In this document: piece by piece, positions 15,633 through 24,545 of the stretch
Layout of the letters: the number at the start of each line of letters is the position of its first letter
How positions within the stretch are numbered: the first letter of the stretch is position 1
Source of the DNA: Proteiniphilum sp. UBA1403
Lineage (GTDB): Bacteria > Bacteroidota > Bacteroidia > Bacteroidales > Dysgonomonadaceae
Reading direction: 5' to 3'
Assembly (NCBI GenBank): GCA_002305715.1
Contig: DBQD01000018.1
Location: 1 to 64,000 of the forward strand
Length of the DNA stretch: 64,000 nucleotides
Notes under the pieces: generated by a model
Told to the model about the DNA's origin: nothing
Databases searched by the model: none
What the model saw: the letters and a program-made list of their open reading frames with translations, nothing else
Made by a program: the position numbers and the translations under genes

Positions 15633-17486
15633 ATGGATTATTTCAATTATAATAGACGCCCAACCATTGATGTGCATGTAGGCAATATCACAATGGGAGG
15701 CAATCATCCTGTGGTGATACAGACGATGACAAGTACCAATACGCTCGATACGGAAGCAAGTGTGGCGCAGTGTGAGCGTATTATCGCTGCCGGAGCCCAT
15801 CTTATACGCTTAACCACACAAGGTGTGCGTGAAGCAAACAACTTACGGGAGATTCATCGTCAGTTACGAGAAAAAGGATATACAGTTCCGTTATCTGCCG
15901 ATATTCATTTCAATCCTCGAGCTGCTGAAGTGGCGGCAACCATCGCCGAAAAGGTGCGAATTAATCCGGGTAACTATGTGGATAAGCAGAAGACTTTTGC
16001 CGAGTTGGAATATACCGATGAGGAGTATGCTGCTGAGCTGGAGAAAGTACGTGCGAAAGTGGTCTCCTTCCTTCAAATTTGCAAGGAACATGGCACGGCT
16101 GTACGCATTGGGGTGAACCATGGATCGCTTTCCGATCGTATCATGTCGCGCTACGGAGATACACCCGAGGGAATGGTTGAGTCGTGTATGGAGTATCTTC
16201 GCATTGCTGTGGATGAGGGATTTACCGATATAGTGATATCCATGAAGGCATCGAACACGCTGCTGATGACCAAAGCGGTACGCCTATTGGTAGATACTAT
16301 GGATAAAGAGGGAATTCATTTTCCTCTTCACTTGGGGGTGACCGAAGCCGGAAATGGTGAAGACGGAAGGATGAAGTCGGCTGTCGGTATTGGAGCTTTG
16401 CTTATCGACGGCATGGGAGATACCATCCGCGTTTCATTAAGTGAGGATCCAGAAGCGGAAGTTCCAGTTGCTCGAAAACTGGTGGACTATGTGATGAAGC
16501 TTCAAAATCATCCACCTATTGTAGGAAAACAGTTTCCGGGTTTTTCACCTTTCTCTACTGATAGACGCGAAACAAATGCCGTATGGAATATTGGCGGTGA
16601 CTTTGTGCCGGTAGTCATTTCCGATAGAAGTCGGATAGATGACATGCAAATTAATCCTCATTTTATACCCGATTATATTTACACGGGAAGTCGTGTACCC
16701 GTTAATTTCCCGAAAGGAATGAAGGCTATTGTCGACTATGAGCAGTGGGAAGAGAAGATTGACCACTTTCCCCTCTTTACTGTCGATAATATCAGCAGCA
16801 TGAAAGATTGTACGGCTCAGGTAAAGTTTCTTCGTCTCTCATATCTGCAACTGACGGATGATCTGATGGTCTTTCTAAAGGAAACACCCAAAGTTGTGGT
16901 AATACTCACAACCAATCATCAGAATGGTGTGGGAGAGCAGCGGGCTTTTTTTCATGCATTGCTGAATGCGGACTGCCATGTGCCGGTGGTATTGCAGCGT
17001 AGTTATGCAGAAAATGAACCGGAAGATATTCAACTCAAGGGTGGTGTGGATTTCGGAACGGTCTTGCTGGACGGATTTGGAAATGGTATCATGATGAGCA
17101 ATGAGGGAAGCATCAATATCACCGATCTCGATGCCTATGCATTTGGAATCCTGCAAGCATCCCGTGTGCGAACAAGCAAAACAGAGTTTATCTCCTGTCC
17201 CAGTTGCGGAAGAACACTGTTTGACCTGCAGACAACTGTTGCATTAATACAGAAGCATTTTTCTCATCTCAAGCATTTGAAGATTGGCGTGATGGGCTGT
17301 ATCGTAAATGGAGTAGGAGAAATGGCCGATGCCGACTATGGTTATGTGGGTGCCGAACATGGAAAGATTTCTCTTTATCGGAAGAAACAACTGGTGGAAA
17401 AGAATATTCCCCAGGCAGAGGCTGTTGAACACCTAATTCAATTAATCAAAGATCACGGCGACTGGATTGAACCGGAAGCCAATTGA
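15633..17486 (+). CDS. ispG: 4-hydroxy-3-methylbut-2-en-1-yl diphosphate synthase (IspG), large form
   Basis: Iron-sulfur enzyme of the MEP isoprenoid pathway that converts MEcPP to HMBPP. The N-terminal TIM barrel starts with VGNITMGGNHPVVIQTMTST, typical of IspG. The C-terminal domain supplies the 4Fe-4S ligands Cys522 and Cys525 (CPSCGRT) and Cys556 (MGCIVNGVGE). At 617 residues it is the long three-domain form found in Bacteroidota, chlamydiae and plants, with an insertion between barrel and cluster domains; E. coli IspG has about 370 residues. A very strong bidirectional terminator follows. Confidence 0.95.
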   Translation: MDYFNYNRRPTIDVHVGNITMGGNHPVVIQTMTSTNTLDTEASVAQCERIIAAGAHLIRLTTQGVREANNLREIHRQLREKGYTVPLSADIHFNPRAAEVAATIAEKVRINPGNYVDKQKTFAELEYTDEEYAAELEKVRAKVVSFLQICKEHGTAVRIGVNHGSLSDRIMSRYGDTPEGMVESCMEYLRIAVDEGFTDIVISMKASNTLLMTKAVRLLVDTMDKEGIHFPLHLGVTEAGNGEDGRMKSAVGIGALLIDGMGDTIRVSLSEDPEAEVPVARKLVDYVMKLQNHPPIVGKQFPGFSPFSTDRRETNAVWNIGGDFVPVVISDRSRIDDMQINPHFIPDYIYTGSRVPVNFPKGMKAIVDYEQWEEKIDHFPLFTVDNISSMKDCTAQVKFLRLSYLQLTDDLMVFLKETPKVVVILTTNHQNGVGEQRAFFHALLNADCHVPVVLQRSYAENEPEDIQLKGGVDFGTVLLDGFGNGIMMSNEGSINITDLDAYAFGILQASRVRTSKTEFISCPSCGRTLFDLQTTVALIQKHFSHLKHLKIGVMGCIVNGVGEMADADYGYVGAEHGKISLYRKKQLVEKNIPQAEAVEHLIQLIKDHGDWIEPEAN

Positions 17487-17539
17487 GTTATGAAACTGGG
17501 CAAAATTTAGTAGAGATAGACTGGCGACAACCGGTATTG

Positions 17540-17584
17540 AATAATAGATAAAAGGCAGCTATTAGCTGCCTTTTATCTATTATT
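17540..17584. terminator. Bidirectional terminator between ispG and the OsmC gene
   Basis: A perfect 21-bp stem (left arm 17540-17560, right arm 17564-17584) with a three-base loop ATT. The A-rich and T-rich outer parts give a T run in both directions, fitting the convergent ispG (+) and OsmC (-) genes. The stop codon of the OsmC gene lies inside the right arm. Confidence 0.88.
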
Positions 17585-18017
17585 TGTTCACCGTAAGGTG
17601 TACGGGTGTTGGGTTTACTAGATTGTCACTAACTGGACACCGTTGTTCAATTATTTTGATCCATTGCTCCAATGTAGCTGTATCGGCATCTGTGTCGGGA
17701 ATAATTTCTACATCAACTCGTTTGTATCCTGCCCTTTGGGAGGTAGGAATACCCAAATGTTTTTCTGGATCAAGTACTCCGGCCAGATTTATTTTTACAC
17801 CCCTCAGCGTGAAGTTCAGTTCTTTGGCTACGAGGTGGCACATAACATTCAAACAACCTGATAGAGCGATCAACGTGTATTCTACCGGATTGGGACCATC
17901 ATTGGTTCCGTTCAACTCTTCGGGTTCATCAATAATTGCTTCAAAACCCCTTGCTTTAGCAATGGTCTTGGTCGGGCTCTCGCTGTACGCCTTTACGCGA
18001 AAAGTAATGTCTGCCAT
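17580..18017 (-). CDS. OsmC-family protein
   Basis: Predicted thiol-dependent peroxidase-fold protein of 145 residues. Family members reduce organic hydroperoxides with two cysteines; here Cys55 or Cys60 in LSGCLNVMCHLVAKEL and Cys127 in EQRCPVSDNL occupy the expected positions. The N-terminus (KAYSESPTKTIAKARGFEAIIDEP) is typical of the YhfA-like branch, for which peroxidase activity is less well established. It converges with ispG on a shared terminator. A candidate -7 box, TATCTTTG on the minus strand, lies at 18102-18095. Confidence 0.87.
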   Translation of the reverse strand: MADITFRVKAYSESPTKTIAKARGFEAIIDEPEELNGTNDGPNPVEYTLIALSGCLNVMCHLVAKELNFTLRGVKINLAGVLDPEKHLGIPTSQRAGYKRVDVEIIPDTDADTATLEQWIKIIEQRCPVSDNLVNPTPVHLTVNK

Positions 18018-18094
18018 AAATCTACTTTTAAATTGAATTAAACTATGTGACGCATTGAATTTTATGAATGAAACATGAATCTATGTTTCTGGAA

Positions 18095-18102
18095 CAAAGA
18101 TA
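18095..18102 (-). promoter_or_regulatory. Candidate -7 promoter element of the OsmC gene
   Basis: TATCTTTG on the minus strand, perfect for TAnnTTTG, about 78 bases before the start codon. The nearest upstream TTTG is at 28 bases, longer than standard. Confidence 0.45.
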
Positions 18103-18195
18103 GAGATCCGGTTTTAAGCATGAAATAACACAAATGTGGTATTTTGCGTTATCCGAATTATTTACAGGAAATGACCCGTGATTTACATGAAATCA

Positions 18196-18227
18196 TTTGG
18201 TGTTTTCCAAAAAAAACTGTAATATTG
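18196..18227 (+). promoter_or_regulatory. Promoter of the tRNA gene
   Basis: TTTG at 18196-18199, a 20-base spacer and TAATATTG at 18220-18227 match the Bacteroidota promoter pattern with one deviation in the -7 box. The tRNA begins 34 bases downstream. Confidence 0.65.
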
Positions 18228-18261
18228 CACCCGCTTTTGGTTATAGGAAGCCAAAAACAAA

Positions 18262-18335
18262 GGTCCCATAGCTCAGTTGGTTAGAGCACCTGACTCATAA
18301 TCAGGGAGTCCTTGGTTCAAGCCCAAGTGGGACCA
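18262..18335 (+). tRNA. tRNA with CAU anticodon (Met, or Ile2 after lysidine modification)
   Basis: All arms fold: acceptor GGTCCCA (18262-18268) pairs with TGGGACC (18328-18334), the D-arm contains AGCTCAGTTGGTTAGAGC, and the anticodon stem CCTGA/TCAGG encloses the loop CTCATAA with anticodon CAT. The T-arm CTTGG/CCAAG encloses TTCAAGC, and the discriminator base is A. CCA is not encoded. An initiator tRNA is unlikely because the acceptor 1-72 pair is formed and no GGG/CCC run is in the anticodon stem. Elongator Met and Ile2 cannot be separated by eye. Confidence 0.93.
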
Positions 18336-18355
18336 CACTCACAAACCATACCCAT

Positions 18356-19246
18356 ATGAACGAGCAATTCGGTCATATAATACATGAAATCACTCCTTTA
18401 TCTGATAAGGATTGCTTCTATATAGCCGACCGTAGAAAGTCGGAATTCACCTATCCATTACATTCTCACAACGAATACGAAATCAACTACATTGAAAATG
18501 CCGAGGGGGTGAGACGTATTGTGGGCGATTCTGTGGAAATTATTGGAAAATATGACTTAACTCTTATTGCCGGTGAGGATCTTGCCCATGTGTGGGAACA
18601 GCATGATTGTACCTCTAAGAATATTCGCGAAATCACTATTCAGTTCTCGAAAGATCTCTTTTTTGGCAACTTCATTAACAAGAATCAGTTTAACAGTATT
18701 CGGAAGATGCTTCAAAAAGCTCAAAAGGGAATCAATTTCCCGATGGAAACCATCATGAAGGTCTATCCGATGCTGGATACTCTTTCTGCTGAGAAATCGG
18801 GCTTTTATGCCGTTATAAAATTGTTGACCATCCTTTATGAATTATCTCTTTGTAACAACTGCCATACACTGGCAAGCTCCTCTTTTGTGCATATTGAAGA
18901 GAGTACCGACAGTAGACGGATTCGAAAGATTTATGAATACATAAATCAGCACTATAGTGAGGAGATCCGACTCGATGATCTAGCAAATATAGTTGGGATG
19001 ACACCGGTGGCGTTGAGTCGTTTTTTTAAACTACGCACAGGTAAGACGATTTCAGATCACATCATCGATATCCGATTGGGCAATGCCATACGCTTGTTAG
19101 TAGATACTTCCAACTCTATCGGAGAAATATGCTACGATAGTGGGTTTAATAACCTTTCAAATTTTAACCGAATCTTCAAAAAAAGAAAAGACTGCTCTCC
19201 CAAGGAGTTCCGAGAAAATTACCGAAAAACAAAAATGATTATCTAA
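18356..19246 (+). CDS. AraC-family transcriptional regulator with cupin N-domain
   Basis: Regulator of 296 residues: an N-terminal cupin-like sensor domain (FTYPLHSHNEYEINYIENAEG) and a C-terminal double helix-turn-helix of the AraC type, with IRLDDLANIVGMTPVALSRFFK and the signature ending IGEICYDSGFNNLSNFNRIFKK. AraC proteins with such a domain usually sense a small sugar or metabolite. It begins 20 bases after the tRNA with no visible promoter in between, and it directly precedes the mannan locus on the same strand. It is therefore the best candidate to activate that locus (inference); no HTCS for it is in the window. Confidence 0.9.
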   Translation: MNEQFGHIIHEITPLSDKDCFYIADRRKSEFTYPLHSHNEYEINYIENAEGVRRIVGDSVEIIGKYDLTLIAGEDLAHVWEQHDCTSKNIREITIQFSKDLFFGNFINKNQFNSIRKMLQKAQKGINFPMETIMKVYPMLDTLSAEKSGFYAVIKLLTILYELSLCNNCHTLASSSFVHIEESTDSRRIRKIYEYINQHYSEEIRLDDLANIVGMTPVALSRFFKLRTGKTISDHIIDIRLGNAIRLLVDTSNSIGEICYDSGFNNLSNFNRIFKKRKDCSPKEFRENYRKTKMII

Positions 19247-19438
19247 TTAACCAGTCTGTTTGTTACCACACGGATGTAATATAAATACTATATTTTTGTC
19301 ATATATTATTATTTCCAATTTGCCTGATTATTTTTATTGATATTTCAACAGATTGATATGTAGGGATATGTGGAAATTTCTATTTAAATGCTAAAAAAAT
19401 GACAAGTTATTAAAGTATTAAAAAGAGATAAAATAATA

Positions 19439-19470
19439 CTTGAATCTTAGGTGTGTGGGCGTTACATTTG
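19439..19470 (+). promoter_or_regulatory. Candidate promoter of the mannan susC operon
   Basis: CTTG at 19439-19442, a 20-base spacer and TACATTTG at 19463-19470. The -7 box is perfect, the -33 box has one mismatch. The start codon follows at 19513. The region 19247-19438 upstream is AT-rich, holds no gene, and is where an activator would bind. Confidence 0.55.
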
Positions 19471-19512
19471 TAAATTGGAATGTGATTTTTTATTCATGAA
19501 AATTAATGTTAT

Positions 19513-22500
19513 ATGAAAAACATCTTTGTGTTAAGCTTGGCTCTAATCATGAGCCTGCAATTGATGGCACAGCAGCGTAGTGTTTCAGGAACTGTCATAG
19601 ACAGTAAGGATCGATCTGCCATGATTGGTGCCAATATCATTGAGAAAGGAACTGCCAACGGTACTGTGACCGATTTCGATGGGAGGTTTAAACTGAGCCT
19701 GACAACCTCCAACCCCGTACTGGTGATCTCTTCTATCGGTTACGAAACACAGGAGATTACTGTCGGAAATCGTACCGTACTCAATGTTGAGATGAAAGAA
19801 GATGCCGAACTCCTCGATGAAGTGGTGGTAGTAGGGTATGGTACCATGCGGAAAAGCGATATCTCCGGTGCCTCTGTAACCGTAGGAGAAGATGCCATTA
19901 AGGGGTCGGTGATTACCAACCTCGATCAAGCATTACAGGGACGTGCTGCCGGTGTGTCGTCGGTGATGACTTCTGGAGCACCAGGCTCCTCAGTTTCTAT
20001 TCGTGTGCGTGGACAATCAACCATCAATGCTAACGCAGAACCCCTTTATGTGATAGATGGGGTAATTGTGCAGGGAGGTGGTAGCAGTGGAGCCTCATTC
20101 GGTTTGGGTGACGCCTTGGGTAACAGCCCCATTTCTACGATCTCGCCTTTATCGACGATTAACCCTTCCGACATCCTCTCGATGGAGATTCTAAAGGATG
20201 CCTCAGCTACTGCTATTTATGGGGCACAGGGCGCAAACGGGGTAGTGCTGATCACGACAAAACGCGGTAAGGCTGGTGAAGCAAAATTTACGTATGAAGG
20301 GATGTATGGTGTGCAACGCCAAGATTCACGCCTCGAGATGATGAACTTGAGGGAATTCGCCAGTTACAGCAACCAGGTTTCTCTCACAAACAATCGACCT
20401 GAATTTGCCGATCCTTCATTGCTGGGTAATGGTACAAACTGGCAGGATGCCGTCTTCCGTAGAGCACCTATGCAGCAGCATCAGCTCTCTGCACAAGGTG
20501 GTACAGAAATTGTGCGCTATTTTGTTTCCGGCTCATTTATGAAGCAGGATGGAACCATTATTGGTACGAATTTTAACCGTTATTCTTTTCGTGCTAACCT
20601 AGATTCGCAGTTGAAGAAATGGTTGAAATTGGGACTCAATACCATGTATTCACGTACAAATGAGCGTCTTGGATTAGCCGATAGCCAGGAGGGTGTGATC
20701 AATTTCTCTCTTTTGACACCTCCGGATATACCAATCTATGACCTTGATGGAAATTATGCATCGGTTATCCGTGAAGGATATACCCGTATCAATCCTATTG
20801 CCATGGTATTGGATGAGGATATTCTCTTAGGAAGAAACAAACTGAATGGTAGTATTTTTGCCGATGTTACACCATTTAAAAATCTGGTCTGGCATAGTGA
20901 ACTGGGTTTTGATATTGGCGGATCACGTGGTGAACGTTTTGAACCCGCTGTACGCTATGGTAATTGGAGTAGAGATAAGAACATGAGCTCCATCCAAAAG
21001 AACGACAACATGTTTTGGCAACTGAAAAATTATCTTACCTATTCTGGAAAAAACGATAAACATGATTATACTGTGATGTTGGGACAGGAAATGTGGGAAT
21101 CTACTTGGGAATACCAGAGTGTTACCGCTTCTTCACTCCCCTCCAACGATATAAAGAATCCTAGTCTCGGTACCGATCCACTGATTAATTCGGGTTTTGG
21201 CAGTGCAGCAATGGCCTCTTTCTTCGGTCGTGCAACCTATAATTATGACGACCGTTATATGGGGACGTATACATACAGACATGACGGATCTTCTAACTTT
21301 GGACCAAAGAACCGTTGGGCCGGATTCCATGCATTTGCTGCTTCCTGGCGTTTCTCTAACGAGGCTTTCTTTGAACCGCTTTCTGAGGTGATCAGCAACG
21401 GTAAACTACGTGTTGGTTGGGGACAGACCGGTAACTCCAACATTGGAGGTTATCGTTGGGGAGCTGCGATTGTACGTATGCCATCTGGACTTGGCCTCGG
21501 CTACAGACAGTCGAACATTGCCAACCCATACATAAAGTGGGAGAAGCAAGAACAGTGGAACCTCGGTCTTGACCTCAATTTCTTCCATAACCGCATTGGA
21601 CTGGTAGTGGATGCATACGACAAAACATCAAACGATATGTTGATGCCGTTGCAACTACCTTCCTACATGGGAACACGGGGAAATGGTTCATCGGCATTGG
21701 CAGCACCATATGGCAATTATGGAACAATCAACAACAAAGGAATTGAATTTACGTTAAACACCCAAAATCTAACGGGTGATTTCAAGTGGAACACTGAATT
21801 CCAAATATCTTTCAACAAGAATAAACTGGTGGCTCTCGATGGAACAGATGCGGCACATATAGAAGGATACGGGCAGTGGAGCGATGTGGTTACGATCACC
21901 AATGTGGGTGAGCCACTCTATAACTTCTACGGATATAAGGTAGCCGGAGTTTACAAAGATCTGGAGGATTTACAGAACTCACCAAAACCGGAAAAGTATC
22001 CTACCGACGGTGTGTTCAACCGCTACAATACGACTTGGGTGGGCGACCTCAAGTTTGAAGATATCAGTGGACCGGAAGGAAAACCCGATGGAGTAATCGA
22101 CACATATGACCGTACAAATATTGGTTCCCCTCTACCGAAATTCACGTTTGGTATGACCAATAGTTTCAGTTATAAGAATTTTGATCTTTCGGTTTTCCTC
22201 AATGGAACCTACGGAAATAAGGTGTTTAACTATACAGCCATCAACCTCTCTAATATGAAGAGTGCTTGGGATAATCAACTTAAGTTGGTTACAGAGCGTG
22301 CCAACCTGGAACCGATTGACCCAAATAAGAGTTATCCTGCCATCGTAAATGGCAATACAGTCTATGAATGGACCGATGACATCACCAATATACGGGTGAC
22401 CAATCCCAATACCCATATTCCAAGGGCGATTGCCAACGACCCGAACGACAACGACCGCATTAGTGACCGTTACATAGAAGATGGATCTTATCTGCGCATC

Positions 22501-22728
22501 CGCAACATCACATTGGGATATACACTTCCAGCACCGGTAGCACGTAAGTGGATGCTGGAAAACATACGGGTATATGCCAACATCCAGAATCTCTTTACGT
22601 TCACGAAATACTCGGGTTATGATCCTGAAATTGGGGCAAGTACAGCTAGCCAAAATGTGTTTGGCCTGGATAACGGTCGTTATCCCTCCCCGCAGGTTTA
22701 TTCATTTGGTGTAAATCTTTCGTTTTAA
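19513..22728 (+). CDS. SusC/RagA-family TonB-dependent outer-membrane transporter (mannan locus)
   Basis: Outer-membrane importer of 1071 residues for oligosaccharides, working with the SusD lid encoded next. Order of parts: signal peptide ending LMAQQ; carboxypeptidase-D-like regulatory domain (GTVIDSKDRSAMIGANIIEKG); the TonB-box region with DEVVVVGYGTMRKSDISGA; plug domain with QALQGRAAGVSSV, SIRVRGQSTINANAEPLYVIDG and SMEILKDASATAIYGAQGANG; then the barrel ending FGVNLSF with C-terminal phenylalanine. All are SusC landmarks. The ligand is inferred to be beta-manno-oligosaccharides or glucomanno-oligosaccharides from the downstream enzymes. The susD gene follows after 23 bases. Confidence 0.96.
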   Translation: MKNIFVLSLALIMSLQLMAQQRSVSGTVIDSKDRSAMIGANIIEKGTANGTVTDFDGRFKLSLTTSNPVLVISSIGYETQEITVGNRTVLNVEMKEDAELLDEVVVVGYGTMRKSDISGASVTVGEDAIKGSVITNLDQALQGRAAGVSSVMTSGAPGSSVSIRVRGQSTINANAEPLYVIDGVIVQGGGSSGASFGLGDALGNSPISTISPLSTINPSDILSMEILKDASATAIYGAQGANGVVLITTKRGKAGEAKFTYEGMYGVQRQDSRLEMMNLREFASYSNQVSLTNNRPEFADPSLLGNGTNWQDAVFRRAPMQQHQLSAQGGTEIVRYFVSGSFMKQDGTIIGTNFNRYSFRANLDSQLKKWLKLGLNTMYSRTNERLGLADSQEGVINFSLLTPPDIPIYDLDGNYASVIREGYTRINPIAMVLDEDILLGRNKLNGSIFADVTPFKNLVWHSELGFDIGGSRGERFEPAVRYGNWSRDKNMSSIQKNDNMFWQLKNYLTYSGKNDKHDYTVMLGQEMWESTWEYQSVTASSLPSNDIKNPSLGTDPLINSGFGSAAMASFFGRATYNYDDRYMGTYTYRHDGSSNFGPKNRWAGFHAFAASWRFSNEAFFEPLSEVISNGKLRVGWGQTGNSNIGGYRWGAAIVRMPSGLGLGYRQSNIANPYIKWEKQEQWNLGLDLNFFHNRIGLVVDAYDKTSNDMLMPLQLPSYMGTRGNGSSALAAPYGNYGTINNKGIEFTLNTQNLTGDFKWNTEFQISFNKNKLVALDGTDAAHIEGYGQWSDVVTITNVGEPLYNFYGYKVAGVYKDLEDLQNSPKPEKYPTDGVFNRYNTTWVGDLKFEDISGPEGKPDGVIDTYDRTNIGSPLPKFTFGMTNSFSYKNFDLSVFLNGTYGNKVFNYTAINLSNMKSAWDNQLKLVTERANLEPIDPNKSYPAIVNGNTVYEWTDDITNIRVTNPNTHIPRAIANDPNDNDRISDRYIEDGSYLRIRNITLGYTLPAPVARKWMLENIRVYANIQNLFTFTKYSGYDPEIGASTASQNVFGLDNGRYPSPQVYSFGVNLSF

Positions 22729-22751
22729 TCACTTTCAAAACTGTATAGGAT

Positions 22752-24437
22752 ATGAACAATTATAGTATCATTACGAAAAGTATACTAGTTACCGTTGCGA
22801 TACTTCTGGTGTCAGCCTGTGAGGATTTTCTAAACCGACCCACAGAGGACAACTACACGGTAGACAGTTTTTACCAGACCGATGAACAGTGTTTCCAAGC
22901 TGTTAATCCGGTTTACAATTCTCCCTGGTATGATTTTCAGAGAGGATTCTTTAAAATTGGTGAGGTGCTTTCAGGAAATTATTACTGGGGATCCTCTCCT
23001 TATCTAACGTTTACCATCAATTCAACCGATGAGGACCTGACTAACATGTCGGCCTCTCTCTGGTCAGTAAATGCCTACTGTAACGGTATCATTGAAAACC
23101 TTGATATGAAAGCTGGTCCCAATGTAAGTGAGCATGCTAAAAATACCGTCAAAGGAGAAGCATTGGTGTGGAAGGCAATGACCTATTTTTACCTGGTGCG
23201 TACTTTTGGCGCGGTACCCATCATTCACAATAACTCTGCCATGATTTCGGCCGGAGGCTATAACGAAATTTTCAAAGCTACCATCCCCAATGTGTATGAT
23301 TATATCATCATGACGCTGGAGAAAGCCATCGAGTGGCTACCAGAGGTGAATCAACCGGGACGAATCGATCGTTATTCTGCCTATGCACTACTGTCGAAAG
23401 TATATCTTACAAAGTCAGGCTATGGGATGAATGGCTCACGTAATCAGGAGGACCTCAATAAGGCGGCTCAATATGCACTTAAAGTTATCGAAGAGAGTGG
23501 TCGCAATTTGTTACCAGTTTACTCCGATGTGTTCCGCTTGAAGAATAACTTCAGTGAAGAGAGTCTTCTTGCATGGCATTGGGTTGTTTCCAACCAATGG
23601 ACTTCACAGAATACACTTCAGTCTGACCTCGGTATTGTAGGATTCGACGAGTATGGAGCTACTTGGGGTGGATACAATGGACCTTCGGTAGACCTGCAAG
23701 ATGCCTTTGGTGAGAATGCTCTTAGTTTTACCCGTAACAATGTTGATGCCCGTCGTAAGGCAACCATGATGATGTATGGTGATAAATATGATTACTTCTG
23801 GGTGGATAAAGGTGGATTCGACTACAATGAGTTTGCGATTGAAGGCATGGAATATCAGAGTGCAGTGGGAAGTAACGAAGTAAAGCACCTGGTAGGAAAT
23901 GATAATGACCACCAGATAGGTATCGGACATGCTATGGCACGTATGGCCACAAGCCTCAGTACGCATTTGATTCGTCTTTCAGATGTGTATCTTATTTATG
24001 CTGAAGCGGTGTTGGGGAACAACAGTTCTACCTCCGATGCAAAAGCACTCAATGCATTCAATGCAGTAAGAGGACGTTCTGTACAGGGTTATGAACCGAA
24101 GACATCAATCACTTGGCAGGATATATGGAAAGAGCGTCGTCTGGAGTTGGCCTGCGAAGGCGACCGCTGGTACGACTATGTACGTTGGCATTATTACGAA
24201 CCGGCAAAAGCTATTGCCGAGATAAAGGCACAGCGCCGAAATAGCTATATCGGTCTGGGACAGTATTATAAGACCGGTGTATTGGATCCTTCGGTGACTT
24301 ATTATGATACCGGTGCCTCTGCGCCAAACGTAACAGATGCTCATTTTCAGTTACCATTCCCGGATACCGACCTAACGATGAATCCTAACCTGTTAAAGGA
24401 TCCCGTGGAGTTTGACTTATCGACCATTCATTATTAA
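22752..24437 (+). CDS. SusD/RagB-family glycan-binding lipoprotein (mannan locus)
   Basis: Surface lipoprotein of 561 residues that caps the SusC pore and binds incoming glycan. Lipobox VSAC gives Cys23. The SusD fold is recognisable from CEDFLNRPTEDNY at the N-terminus, the helical repeat segment GEALVWKAMTYFYLVRTFG, YSAYALLSKVYL, and the C-terminal part WKERRLELACEGDRWYDYVRW, all standard in the family. It lies between susC and two non-SusD glycan-binding lipoproteins, which is the normal PUL gene order. Confidence 0.95.
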   Translation: MNNYSIITKSILVTVAILLVSACEDFLNRPTEDNYTVDSFYQTDEQCFQAVNPVYNSPWYDFQRGFFKIGEVLSGNYYWGSSPYLTFTINSTDEDLTNMSASLWSVNAYCNGIIENLDMKAGPNVSEHAKNTVKGEALVWKAMTYFYLVRTFGAVPIIHNNSAMISAGGYNEIFKATIPNVYDYIIMTLEKAIEWLPEVNQPGRIDRYSAYALLSKVYLTKSGYGMNGSRNQEDLNKAAQYALKVIEESGRNLLPVYSDVFRLKNNFSEESLLAWHWVVSNQWTSQNTLQSDLGIVGFDEYGATWGGYNGPSVDLQDAFGENALSFTRNNVDARRKATMMMYGDKYDYFWVDKGGFDYNEFAIEGMEYQSAVGSNEVKHLVGNDNDHQIGIGHAMARMATSLSTHLIRLSDVYLIYAEAVLGNNSSTSDAKALNAFNAVRGRSVQGYEPKTSITWQDIWKERRLELACEGDRWYDYVRWHYYEPAKAIAEIKAQRRNSYIGLGQYYKTGVLDPSVTYYDTGASAPNVTDAHFQLPFPDTDLTMNPNLLKDPVEFDLSTIHY

Positions 24438-24545
24438 CCCGGAGGAGATTATTGATGTGAAACGAGCAATTTGATCATTGTTATTCGTGTAATTGATTAA
24501 AAGCATGTTCCATACGATACCTTTGAAAATAAAAGTATTATTCAT

